Notes under the pieces: model-generated
What the model was told of the DNA's origin: nothing
Seen by the model: the letters and a program-made list of their open reading frames with translations, nothing else
Database searches by the model: none
Translations under genes and position numbers: made by a program
Assembly: GCA_033239005.1 (NCBI GenBank)
Contig: BSQZ01000011.1
Location: 2,698,001-2,762,000, forward strand
DNA: 64,000 nucleotides
From: Lamellibrachia satsuma
Taxonomy: Eukaryota; Annelida; Polychaeta; Sabellida; Siboglinidae
Reading direction: 5' to 3'
In this document: in pieces, positions 54,273-64,000 of the stretch
Numbering within the stretch: the stretch's first letter is position 1
Layout of the letters: each line of letters opens with the position of its first letter

Positions 54273-55214
54273 TACTGTATTCTGTTTTGACATTCTTCAC
54301 AGTAGAAATCTACTAGCTTTTTCAACAATTTAGCACAATGAAAGTGCCATCAAGAGAAGCAATTCTCACATTCCACCCAGTCCACATATTCTCTGTTGGG
54401 CTGGCAGGTGGGATTGCAGCAGGAATCCTTTTCGTCCTGTTCCACCTATCGGGCATGCACAAAGTGTCTGTAGTAGTATGGTCTGGGCCTGACCCATTAC
54501 ACCAACAGCCACATCCTTCACCAAAGACTCAGAATTCTGCAATAATGATTCGTGTTTTCATTTAATAATACTGTAATCAATTATATTATTATGCCTGGTC
54601 TGACCTGTTACCACATTTCTATCAGTAGGCTTTGGACTTGAGAGGTACCAGATAATTAATCTGAACCATGACTTGGTGCAAAAGAGTGACACCTAGTGAT
54701 TTACTTGATTACTTTTAAAATATTAAATGCATATTGGTTGTTAGTACAACATATCAATTTTGAATCTCATTTCACAGATGGAAGGCATTAAACCATAAGA
54801 AAGGTTTACCGTAAGGACAAATATCCCACAGCTTGATCCGCCTGCTTGCTGTCTGCAGGGCACGTGGCATGTTTCCCAGTCAGCGAGTTCTCTCTCAACT
54901 TTCTTGGAGTGCATCTTCATACAGCTCCTTCAATGACAAAGTCATAGAAATACAAGGATTCTAGATGGCTGCAGATACTTAGGGCTTCCCACCACCACTA
55001 CTTTACATTTTTTCTTAAACTATGACTCATGCATATTGTTTTTTTAGATATTCCTTACAGTTGAGTTATATAGATCCATTTGTGTATCATTCAAATAAAC
55101 AGTCATATATTATAGTTGGCTAATACAATGAGGAGTACAATAAACAGCAGATTGGTACAACTTAATACAAATGGATCAAGGATATATATTCATATACAAG
55201 GTATATATAATATA

Positions 55215-55217
<3 letters not shown>

Positions 55218-55307
<90 letters not shown>

Positions 55308-55380
55308 TAAGAATATATATCCTTGTATATATATATATAATATATACACCTAGTATATGAATATATATCCTTGTTCCATT

Positions 55381-55425
<45 letters not shown>
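55218..55425. repeat. Two TA runs
   Basis: TA runs at about 55218-55304 and 55382-55425 with a partial inverted copy of the flank between them (ATATATATCCTTGT). They lie in the intron between protease blocks 2 and 3. Confidence 0.95.
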
Positions 55426-55430
<5 letters not shown>

Positions 55431-55940
55431 TATATACACATACACCTAGTATATAAATTTTTGTGTCAGTGTTGTTGTAAGGTTCATATAATACTTGCAG
55501 TGCAGAATATATTATGACCAAATACTTTTAAATGTCTTTGTAAATATTACAAATAAATATTATTCGGGCAGAGCACACTTTCATATGGATGATTATGTCC
55601 ATATCAGACTTAAAATGAAGTTGTGGTATATAAATTAATCCTCACTTCCATCTGTCTACGAATGAGAGGCACCATATTTTGGAGAGTTGATTGAGTTTAC
55701 GACACACACTTGTCGACTCTGAGTGTTGGCAACAACAAGCATCCAATGCTCCCCTGCATCTACTTGGAGTGGATTTGTGGAAGCATAGCAGCACAAGGGC
55801 ACAATCACATACTTGAAACTGGACAGGTGCACCTGAAAAGCATGAATACTTTATAGTAACTGTTGTATATTGAACTAAAGGTAACTTACAAAGGAATATA
55901 TTGTTTAATATACCACAACAGTTACTATAGTAGTGGTTAT

Positions 55941-56516
<576 letters not shown>

Positions 56517-56819
56517 TTTCTCAAACATCCATTCATGGTCTGTCTTGGCAGACCATTTTAGGGCGATGTGACTTGGTAAAGGAAATAGTTGTCCAGGGTT
56601 CTCATGCGCAAGCGTAGATAGATATCCACTGACCGCCTCCAAACATTATTATTAATGATTAAGTGTTTATAAATAAAAAGGTCAGATCACTGCAGTTGTT
56701 CTATTAAGTTTAAGAAAATATCTGCTGTAGCTTTGTAGAGACACCTTGCTTGCATGCTCATAAAAGTAAAATGTATACACATTATGTGTTTATTCTTTGC
56801 AAATCCTGCTGAGTGTAGT

Positions 56820-57050
56820 CTTCATGAATCACGTCGATCTCGGCCCACGTCGATCTCGGCCCGTCGATCTCGGCCCACGTCGATCTCGGCCCACGTCGAT
56901 CTCGGCCCACCTGTTTAGTTGTTAATAGGGAATTAGGTAGTATGTGTAAAGAAATATGTATATATATATGTAAAGAAATAAAACGTTACACGGTACACGG
57001 ATGTTTTGTTTACCAGTTTTACTACCACGTCGATCTCGGCCCACCTATTT
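56820..57050. repeat. CACGTCGATCTCGGCC repeats
   Basis: The 16-17 bp unit CCCACGTCGATCTCGG is present about five times in a row (about 56830-56912) and once more at about 57026, after a unique 110-bp stretch. Confidence 0.9.
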
Positions 57051-57184
57051 TGAATGAGGTGAAATTCCGTTCTGCTTCTAGTAAATTAACTCGCAATTAT
57101 TTTATTGGCATTTAAAATTGCATTAGAATCAAAACCAGTTTCAACTATGAAAAACAAAATATAGTTACTGCATATAGTTTACTA

Positions 57185-57490
57185 TTTGTGTGTGGTAAGA
57201 ATGTGTGGAGTCGGTAGAGACATTAAATTAGGCTCTATAGTAATCGGCTTGGTTGTCTTGCATTGTTTCCTTGAGCAGATACTTTCGTGTGATTTGTCTT
57301 TGATTTCTGTGTGTTAAGAACGTGTGGAGGCCCTAGTAATCGGTTGGTGCTGTAGCATTGTTCCATTGAGCAGATCCTTTCATGTGATTTGTCTTTGATT
57401 TGTGTGAAGTACGAACGTGTGGAGGCCCTAGTATTCGGCTTGCTGCTCTGGCATTGTTTCATTGAGCAAGCTTTTTTTTGAATAATGACA
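57185..57490. repeat. ~85-bp tandem repeat, three units
   Basis: GTGTGGAG(T/G)C, AGTAATCGG, GCATTGTT and TTGAGCA(G/A) recur three times in order. Confidence 0.85.
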
Positions 57491-58258
57491 GCCATTATAT
57501 GTACTACTTGTTTATTGCTCCCACGCTAGAATTAAAACCTGACTTTGTGTATATAAATATAAGCAAAAGTTAAATATTTTACACCCAGAGACTGGAACCA
57601 TAATACTAATGTTTTGAACAAGTTTCATGTAATACCAAAAAAAGATCATATAGGTAATTTTTAGTTAGCAATAACATTTATGTTACTTAAAACAGAGGCT
57701 ATACAGTTTACTTTAACATAATAAAGTTAAAGTAATTCGAGAAATTAATTATCGGTAAAACTTGATGTTTAATTAATGCGGTCAGCGCGCGTAAAATAAG
57801 TTAATGAGATGAGCGATCACGTGGTTTTGTGACGACACTGGTGACATGGATTTACGTTTAAATCCAAAAATGTCTGTGATTTCTCAAGTCTCAAGTGGCC
57901 GGATTAGCATGTTGTAGGCTGTTTGTTTAACTTCGGGTTTACATGGGCCAAGAGTTCGTTTAATCATGCCTAAACATTTCGAAGATTTCTATGCAATGCT
58001 TCACTGTTGTTTCACTCGTGTTACTACGGCGAGTGGTGGCGATGTAAATTTTCCAGAATAAAAAAGTAAAATGTCAAGATATCGAACCGAATTCGGCCAA
58101 TGTTATTCCGGATTGGTGACACGGACGATCATCTCAGTTCTAACTAGTAATGGATTAGCATTCGTTTTATTGGTTTGTTATTCCTGTACTTGTCATCAAA
58201 GGGATGCTACAATAACTAGATCCTGCCTAAGTGCAATGCTTTGTCTGTTTCGTATAGT
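57491..58258. other. Intergenic, no gene seen
   Basis: No supported feature. Confidence 0.4.
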
Positions 58259-58426
58259 GAGCAAGTGTGAATTACACACCATTCTTCACATTACATCCTT
58301 GCTTAGAATGCCAAAGAAGAGTACAGAGAAATTCGAAAGCCGTGCAATGCGATTCCTGCGATAAATGGTGCCACATAAGATGTGGTACCGCAATAGACGC
58401 CACAACATACCAGCTGATGGTTGAAG
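58259..58426 (+). pseudogene. PHD-type zinc finger exon fragment
   Basis: After a TGA, the frame gives LHPCLECQRRVQRNSKAVQC then DSCDKWCHIRCGTAID and YQLMVEG, ending at G|GTAATG. The spacing CxxC-x11-CxxCxxWxHxxC is the first part of a PHD finger as found in LINE ORF1 proteins and MULE-type transposons. The missing last cysteines would be on a further exon, which was not found. Confidence 0.6.
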
Positions 58427-58499
58427 GTAATGCTGAGTGAATGGCGTTGCCTGTTGCTTTATAAAAACTGTGCATTTTTGAAAATAATTATTAGAACAG

Positions 58500-58960
58500 T
58501 CATCATCATCATGCTGTCAGTCGCTATGCGACAAAGACTGCTTTCATTTCTTGACCGCCGCACTCCATTTAGTTCTCTGCTGTGAGAGTGATGTCCATGA
58601 GTCGGTCTTTATGTCTCTCAGCTTGAGGTTTCTCTTGATGGTATCCTTGAACCGGAGACGAGGGCGTCCTCTCTGTCTGTGACCAGAAGACAATTGAGAG
58701 TAGAGGATCTGCTTTGGTAGTCTGTCTGATGACATCCTCATGAGGTGTCCAGTCCACAGGAGATTCTTTTTGATCAGAAGATCTTCCATAGAGGGCAGCC
58801 CTATCCGACCGAGTATTTCCTTGTTTGTCACTTTGTCCTTCCAGGTTAGCCTCATGATCGAACGCAGATGTCGCATCGTGAAGGCATGCAGCTTTTTCCG
58901 AGTGTAGTCTTCATACAAAGCCTGCTTGTAAGTGTTGTGGTGGAATGCACTATTTTTAAT
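58500..58960 (-). mobile_element. C-terminal part of an RTE-like LINE protein
   Basis: A 146-codon minus frame (58544-58984) reads RHLRSIMRLTWKDKVTNKEI, GLPSMEDLLIKKNLLWTGHL, RLPKQILYSQLSSGHRQRGR and PRLRFKDTIKRNLK. This is the conserved end (W-x-D-x-V-T-N, L-R-W-x-G-H, G-R-P-x-x-R-F-x-D) of the protein type broken off at 41512, on the other strand. It begins without an RT, so it is a 5'-truncated copy. Confidence 0.85.
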
Positions 58961-58964
58961 TAAC

Positions 58965-58992
58965 TTATTTTGTTGCGAAGGCATTATTTATA
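58965..58992 (+). repeat. Left shoulder of the repeat carrying CR1
   Basis: GCGAAGGCATTATTTATA matches the repeat at 50993-51012 (GCCAAGGCATTATTTATA). The repeat resumes at 63834, so the CR1 lies between. Confidence 0.7.
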
Positions 58993-59627
58993 CAGAGTGC
59001 AACACAAACGTATTGTAGACATATATTAGGAAACAGGTTTTGTTAATTATTAGTCAGAGGGAGTATTTTAGAGTAAGTTAGTTTCGGATTCTGTCAGGGA
59101 ATTCAGCGAGCGTTAATAGGGGTGTTTACAATTCGAAAAATTAGATAACATAGTGAATAGTCAGTAACAGTGAATATTGGTTAGAATAAGTATTAGTATT
59201 ATACATATATTGTTCACCAACTTCTTGTAGACATATATTAAGAAACCGTTGTTGTTAACAGAGGTAGTATTTTTTTTCCCGGATTCAAACTCAACGAGTG
59301 ATAAAAGGGAGTTTGTTTACAAGTCATTCAACCCGTGCATCGAGCTATCGTTTACATTAGCTAATATATATATATAAGATAAAGTGATTTGTTTACTTAA
59401 ATTACATACATAAGGTAATATCTGACATAGTGGTAGTCAACGTTTTCGGTAAAAAGGAATTAACAGCAGGACTTTAGCGTAAATTAGTACACACTCACTT
59501 CGTTGTTTTGTTACACAGTGTTCTCCGTATTCGCTAGGTGGCAGGATTTTTAGCCTAAAGTGTTCTTTTGATCACAAAAACAGCCTTATTCAAGGCTAAC
59601 GTAGCAAACTAATTAAAACTAAATTGT

Positions 59628-60881
59628 ATGATGGCCCCGTGCAAACGACAGTTAAAGGCCACAAGGCACGTAATTTGTGGCAGTTGTAGTAACTGGGTAG
59701 ATTTCGTCAAGTCTGGGTGCGAAAAGTCCTGGGCTGAGGTCCAGGCAGATAGTTTTAATTTTGAGTGTAGGGGATGCGCAAGGATGAAGGAAATAGAGGT
59801 GGAGTTGGAAGAGCTGAGACTGCTCGTTGTGGCAATGGTGGGAAGGGAACAGGGGAGTTGTGCCAGTAGTTCCGGTGAGGGAACAGTAGACGATAAAGTG
59901 GGGAAAGACACAAGAGATGCTAGGGAGAGCTCACCTCAGCCTGGGAGGAAGCTGAGAGGAGGGAAGGTGACAGGACGTAAGGAGACGGGAAGGAAAGGAA
60001 CGGGAGGGAAGACAACCGGGGTGAAGGAGAGGGGAGTAGGGGAGACAGGAGGGAAGGAGAAGGGAGTGGGGGAGACGGGAGGGAAGACAACCGGGGTGAA
60101 GGAGAGGGGAGTAGCGGAGACAGGAGGGAAGGAGAAGGGAGTGGGGGAGACGGGAGGGAAAACAACCGGAGTGAAGGAGAGGGGAGTAGGGGAGACAGGA
60201 GGGAAGGAGAAGGGAGTGGGGGAGACGGAAGGGAAGGGGTCAGGACAGAATGTGATGGAGGGGATCGAAAGGAAGAGTTATTCTGCAGCAGGGATAGAGG
60301 GGGTGAGGAAGAGAGCGAGGGTGTTTGTGGGGGATTCGATAGTTAGGAAGACCGACAGAGTCTTAAACAAGGGAGATGATGTGGTGGTCTGCTTGCCTGG
60401 AGCCAAAATAGAGGCGATAACTGAGAGGGTAAAAAACATCGTAGGCTCGGGTAAGGGTGGATCTGTTTTAGTACATGTAGGGACAAATAACGTAGAGAGG
60501 GAGGGTACAACTGCCATAGTTAGGAAATATAGGCAGTTGGTCAGAACACTAAAACAGACGCGGGTTGAGCAGGTAATACTGTCAGGGATTTTACCTGTGA
60601 TGGGCAGGAGGGGTCATAAATATCGAAATTGTCGGGGGATGGCAATTAACATGTTAGTCCAGAGGCTGTGTAGGGAAGAGGAAGTTGGATTTGTGGATTT
60701 GTGGGAAAGTTTTGTTGGGAGGGGTGATATGTACATGAAGGATGGGCTTCATTTAAGTGGAAAGGGGGCGGCAGTATTCGGGGACAAACTTTCAGCTGCA
60801 GTAGATAGCGACTTGGGTACAATGACAAATATTTTTGGAAGTAAACATTCTTTAAACAAGAAGTGCAGGGGGGTTACCTAG
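59628..60881 (+). CDS. CR1 ORF1 protein: zinc knuckle, coiled coil, SGNH esterase
   Basis: 417 residues, starting at the first of two adjacent ATG codons. Residues 18-55 hold CGSCSNW, CEKSW and FECRGC, a small cysteine zinc finger. Residues 56-75 (KEIEVELEELRLL) can form a coiled coil. Residues 105-205 are a Gly/Lys/Glu tract repeating GETGGKEKGV and GKTTGVKERGV about four times. From about residue 225 the SGNH/GDSL esterase fold follows: VFVGDSIVRK (block I, Ser), VCLPGAKIEAI (block II, Gly), VLVHVGTNN (block III, Asn) and DGLHLSGKG (block V, Asp and His). CR1-group ORF1 proteins are RNA-binding with such an esterase. The catalytic residues look intact. Confidence 0.93.
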   Translation: MMAPCKRQLKATRHVICGSCSNWVDFVKSGCEKSWAEVQADSFNFECRGCARMKEIEVELEELRLLVVAMVGREQGSCASSSGEGTVDDKVGKDTRDARESSPQPGRKLRGGKVTGRKETGRKGTGGKTTGVKERGVGETGGKEKGVGETGGKTTGVKERGVAETGGKEKGVGETGGKTTGVKERGVGETGGKEKGVGETEGKGSGQNVMEGIERKSYSAAGIEGVRKRARVFVGDSIVRKTDRVLNKGDDVVVCLPGAKIEAITERVKNIVGSGKGGSVLVHVGTNNVEREGTTAIVRKYRQLVRTLKQTRVEQVILSGILPVMGRRGHKYRNCRGMAINMLVQRLCREEEVGFVDLWESFVGRGDMYMKDGLHLSGKGAAVFGDKLSAAVDSDLGTMTNIFGSKHSLNKKCRGVT

Positions 60882-63280
60882 AGGTGTCTCAAGCAGAACA
60901 AGAGACCACTAGCACAGATAAACCAATATCAAATCATCCGAAAAACATCTCTGAAAAAGGTTATAGATGCGTATGTTTAAATGCAAGGAGCATAGTAAAT
61001 AAGAAAAACGAATTAAACATTATGGTAGAAGATATTGACCCTCACATAATTGGTATAACTGAATCATGGGCCAACATAGATATAACAGATGCTGAATTAG
61101 GACTGACAGGATACGTAATGTTTAGGAAAGATCGAATAGGAAGAAGGGGCGGGGGAGTTATTTTATATGTTAAAGAATCTATTCAGGCTTATGAAATAAA
61201 ACTAGAAAGGGAAGCAGATTGCGATGAAGCTGTTTGGTGCAAAATTGTTTCAGGAAATTCAAAATTAACTGTTGGATTAGTTTACCGAAGTCCAAACATA
61301 AACGAAGAGGACAACACAAAAATAAAAAACGCTATAAAGGAAGTTAGTAAAGGGGAATGTATCATAATGGGAGATTTTAACCATGGACACATACAATGGA
61401 ATTCTCTAGAGAGCACAGGGATTGAGGATCAACAATTTCTATGTTTAATCCAGGATAGCTTTCTTACTCAGCACGTACTAGAACCAACCAGGGGAGAAAA
61501 TGTATTAGATATAGTTTTGTCATCACAAAAAGAATTAGTGGACAATGTAAAAATATTTGAACCATTGGGTAATAGTGACCATAATCAAATACATTTTGGC
61601 ATCAATGTAAAATCAGAAAGTAAAAATAAGAAAACGTACAAGAGAAACTTCCACAAAGGTAACTACAAAGATATGAGAAAATACTTAGCACAGCTAGATT
61701 GGAATAACATGCTGATGAATAAGACTGCAATTGAATGTTGGAATATTCTAAAATATGAAATTGAGAGTATTATTGATAAATTTGTTCCCTTCCGAAAACA
61801 AGGAAAACGGTGTAGAAAGAAACACGTGTCAAAAGAGGCAATTAGAAAAATAATGCTAAAACAAACTATGTGGAGGGTTTATAGGCGTACCAGAAAGGAA
61901 GAAGACTATGCAAAATACAAAGAGGCACTTAATGCAGCTACAACTGAAATCAGACAATCTAAAAGAAGCTATGAGCAAAAACTGGCATGTAACATAAAAA
62001 CTGACAGCAAGAGTTTTTATGCATATGTCAGGAGTAAACAAAACGTACAAGACAAGGTTGGACCTCTAGAAGACAGTGCTGGAAATATAATATCACAGGG
62101 GTTTTTAATGGCGGAAGACCTAAATGGTTACTTCAGTTCAGTGTTTACAAAAGAAGATATTAGTTCATTACCAGTTGCTGATGCTAAATTTCAGGGGACT
62201 AAATCTGACTATTTAGGACCGTTAGTTGTAACTCCAGAATTGGTAGCTAGGAAAATAAAGGCAATGAAGGATAACAAATCACCGGGAGTGGATGGGATTC
62301 CTCCAAAATTACTAATGGAAACAGTAGATCAAATCAGTATACCACTTGCAAGAGTATTCAACTTGTCATTAACAGAGGGAGTTGTTCCATTTGAATGGAA
62401 AGAAGCAAACATCATACCATTATTTAAAAAGGGTTCGAGAAATAAGTCAGAGAATTACAGACCAGTGAGTTTAACGTCAGTGATTTGTAAATTATTAGAA
62501 AGGTTAATTAAAGACCATATGGTGGACTTCCTCGTTAAGCATAAATTATTAAATTCATCTCAACATGGATTCCTTAAAGCGAGGTCATGCTTAACAAATG
62601 TGTTATGTTTTTTGGAAGAAATCACTAAGTGGATAGACGAGGGATCGCCAGTAGATATTATCTACTTAGATTTTCAGAAAGCTTTTGACAAAGTGCCACA
62701 TCAAAGATTGCTACTTAAATTAAAAGCCCATGGTATCGGGGATAGCATAACTGACTGGATAGAACAATGGCTGACTGACAGAAGACAACGAGTTGTAGTA
62801 GATGGCGAAGTTTCAAATTGGAAATCGGTTTTGAGTGGGGTACCTCAAGGATCAGTATTAGGACCTATATTATTCTTAATTTATATCAATGACTTGGACG
62901 ACAGTATAACAAGTAACGTACTGAAATTTGCGGACGACACAAAACTGTTTAGAAAGGTTAATACTGATGGTGATAAACAACATTTACAAAACGATCTAGA
63001 CAGATTAGTGAAATGGTCTGAGAAATGGCAGATGCTGTTCAATTTTGGGAAATGTAAATGCCTACATACAGGACATGGGAACTTGAATGTAAACTATAAA
63101 ATGGGAGCTACTGTTCTTGGTACTACTGTAAAAGAAAAGGACTTAGGAGTTACAATAAGCGCTGATATGAAAGTTTCAGAGCAGTGTGGTATTGCAGCTT
63201 CAAAGGGTAATCAAATTCTTGGATTGATTAGAAGAAACATAAACATACAAGGGAAAAAAGTTAATTATACCTCTTTATAA
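60863..63280 (+). CDS. CR1 ORF2 protein: endonuclease and reverse transcriptase
   Basis: 805 codons stay open. The endonuclease shows CLNARSIVNK, IIGITESWAN, GGGVILYVKE, LVYRSP, IMGDFNHGHI and LGNSDHNQI. The RT shows KSPGVDGIPPKLL, NYRPVSLTSVICKLLE, QHGFLKARSC, IYLDFQKAFDKVPHQ (motif A), LSGVPQGSVLGPILFLIYIN (B), LKFADDTKLF (C), WSEKWQMLFNFGKC and LGVTISADMK. These copy the mRNA at the target by target-primed reverse transcription. The first in-frame ATG is at 61022, after the conserved CLNARS block, so translation must begin upstream without an ATG or by a shift from ORF1, which overlaps by 19 bp in the -1 frame. The frame stops at 63280 owing to an indel. Confidence 0.93.
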   Translation: MQGGYLEVSQAEQETTSTDKPISNHPKNISEKGYRCVCLNARSIVNKKNELNIMVEDIDPHIIGITESWANIDITDAELGLTGYVMFRKDRIGRRGGGVILYVKESIQAYEIKLEREADCDEAVWCKIVSGNSKLTVGLVYRSPNINEEDNTKIKNAIKEVSKGECIIMGDFNHGHIQWNSLESTGIEDQQFLCLIQDSFLTQHVLEPTRGENVLDIVLSSQKELVDNVKIFEPLGNSDHNQIHFGINVKSESKNKKTYKRNFHKGNYKDMRKYLAQLDWNNMLMNKTAIECWNILKYEIESIIDKFVPFRKQGKRCRKKHVSKEAIRKIMLKQTMWRVYRRTRKEEDYAKYKEALNAATTEIRQSKRSYEQKLACNIKTDSKSFYAYVRSKQNVQDKVGPLEDSAGNIISQGFLMAEDLNGYFSSVFTKEDISSLPVADAKFQGTKSDYLGPLVVTPELVARKIKAMKDNKSPGVDGIPPKLLMETVDQISIPLARVFNLSLTEGVVPFEWKEANIIPLFKKGSRNKSENYRPVSLTSVICKLLERLIKDHMVDFLVKHKLLNSSQHGFLKARSCLTNVLCFLEEITKWIDEGSPVDIIYLDFQKAFDKVPHQRLLLKLKAHGIGDSITDWIEQWLTDRRQRVVVDGEVSNWKSVLSGVPQGSVLGPILFLIYINDLDDSITSNVLKFADDTKLFRKVNTDGDKQHLQNDLDRLVKWSEKWQMLFNFGKCKCLHTGHGNLNVNYKMGATVLGTTVKEKDLGVTISADMKVSEQCGIAASKGNQILGLIRRNINIQGKKVNYTSL

Positions 63281-63737
63281 AGCAATAGTTAGACCTCATT
63301 TAGAATACTGTATACAAGCATGGAGACCATATCGTAAGAAGGATATAGATACGCTTGAACGCATACAAAGGAGAGCAACTAAAATGATTCCAGAACTTAG
63401 AGACCTTAGTTATGAAGAACGCCTGAAAGAATGTGGTTTAACAACTCTAGAGACAAGGAGGTTAAGAGGAGATCAGATTGAAGTTTTTAAGATATTGAAT
63501 GGGTATGAAAATATTGATAGAAATATGTTTTTCTCACTCAAGAAGGATAGCAGAACTAGAGGACATGAGGTAAAATTAGTAAAGGATCAATGTAGATTGG
63601 ACATCAGGAAGCACTCGTTCTCACAGAGGACAGTAAATGAATGGAACAAACTGTCTACAGATTGTGTAACTGCTAGCAGCGTGAATATGTTTAAAAACAA
63701 GGTTGACACATATATCAGGAGGGCGGGTTATAAGTAG
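63262..63737 (+). CDS. CR1 ORF2 C-terminal part, out of frame
   Basis: The continuation of ORF2 in another frame: [59 protein letters not shown], then a C-terminal DIRKHSFSQRTVNEWNKLST ending in TAG. These are the thumb-and-tail motifs of CR1. The break lies in or next to an A-run at about 63252-63257. One indel in an otherwise clean reading frame implies recent decay or a sequencing error in a homopolymer. Confidence 0.9.
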
Positions 63738-63833
63738 GTGAACATTGTTGGACTCTCGATAAGCCAATGGCTTCCTTGTCCACTTGCCATCTGGGCCTTT
63801 GGCTTGGATGGCAAATCTTGTTAAATCTTGTTA

Positions 63834-64000
63834 AAAAGCGGTCAAATAGGTGCGCTGGACATTTCATCGTAAGATAACCCAGCACTCCGGACCACCAACA
63901 TATACGAGCTTCAACTTCATTATATATACCTGGCACAGGCAATACAGTTGAAAATGTGGTGTCAATCCATTCCTGTATTCACGCTGCCTTATGTATCAAT
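63834..64000 (+). repeat. Third copy of the large repeat (right part)
   Basis: AAAAGCGGTCAAATAGGTGC through GATAACCCAGCACTCCGGAC to the window end matches 51019-51183 and, more loosely, 47090-47260. It runs off the right edge. Confidence 0.88.

Larger units (their letters stand above)
58993..63833 (+). mobile_element. Near-intact CR1 retrotransposon, 4.8 kb
   Basis: Both ends are fixed by the interrupted flanking repeat. The element has a 5' leader (58993-59627), ORF1 (59628-60881), ORF2 (60863-63737 with one break) and a short 3' UTR ending in two AAATCTTGTT units, the short tail repeat expected of CR1. A block of the leader with TGTAGACATATATTA is present twice, 212 bp apart (59015 and 59227). 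No target-site duplication is clear. Confidence 0.93.

Noticed and set aside
54338..54565. 75-codon plus frame with a membrane-like segment
   Set aside because: It is antisense to the PHD finger block, which has a far better motif match on the minus strand.

Overview
The window reads as genomic DNA from an animal, most likely a marine protostome invertebrate such as a mollusc, brachiopod or annelid. The grounds are spliced genes with GT-AG introns, a non-LTR retrotransposon load of CR1, Jockey, L2-like and RTE-like types, tRNA-derived SINEs, hAT and pogo transposase relics, and very long microsatellites. The species call is inference. No bacterial operon, CRISPR array, tRNA gene or rRNA gene was seen.

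Only two convincing host genes are present. From 707 to 13286 (+) there is the 3' part of a multi-exon gene that no single open frame shows. Twelve exons link with matching intron phases at every junction and encode about 522 residues. The protein is a cysteine-rich extracellular protein: one cysteine module (CPFNGGF type), a ShKT domain, a CRFPEEF-type domain, a second copy of the first module, and a C-terminal hydrophobic tail that looks like a GPI signal. It resembles the DUF7042-DUF7045 families as I remember them. The second gene, 30692-32386 (+), is a 564-residue secreted protein of unknown function with its whole coding region in one exon. A possible promoter and noncoding first exon lie near 29009-29085.

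The rest is repeats and broken mobile genes. 13.3-25.8 kb holds CR1, Jockey and pogo remnants, an orphan exon-like frame at 16921-17247, and a 1.8 kb G-rich minisatellite. 25.8-28.9 kb is built of a 220-bp direct duplication, a long GGC run, a 54-bp minisatellite and ACGTTG-rich repeats. 33.8-36.1 kb has 72-bp and 59-bp minisatellites. 36.4-41.6 kb is a C2H2 zinc-finger pseudogene split by a nested L2-like LINE, a SINE with target-site duplication and an RTE-like LINE. 43.2-51.3 kb contains two direct copies of one sequence; the first carries a 2.4 kb hAT element and the second is empty at the same point. 54.3-56.6 kb (-) is a decayed gene joining a Ulp1/C48-type protease to a PHD finger, with a long CAG run in one intron.

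58993-63833 is a nearly intact CR1 retrotransposon inserted in a third copy of the 43-51 kb repeat. It has a duplicated 5' leader, an ORF1 with zinc knuckle and SGNH esterase, and an ORF2 with endonuclease and reverse transcriptase broken once near its end. Fragments of the same family occur at 1-125, 5150-6670 and 15967-16225, so this CR1 family has been active in this genome.
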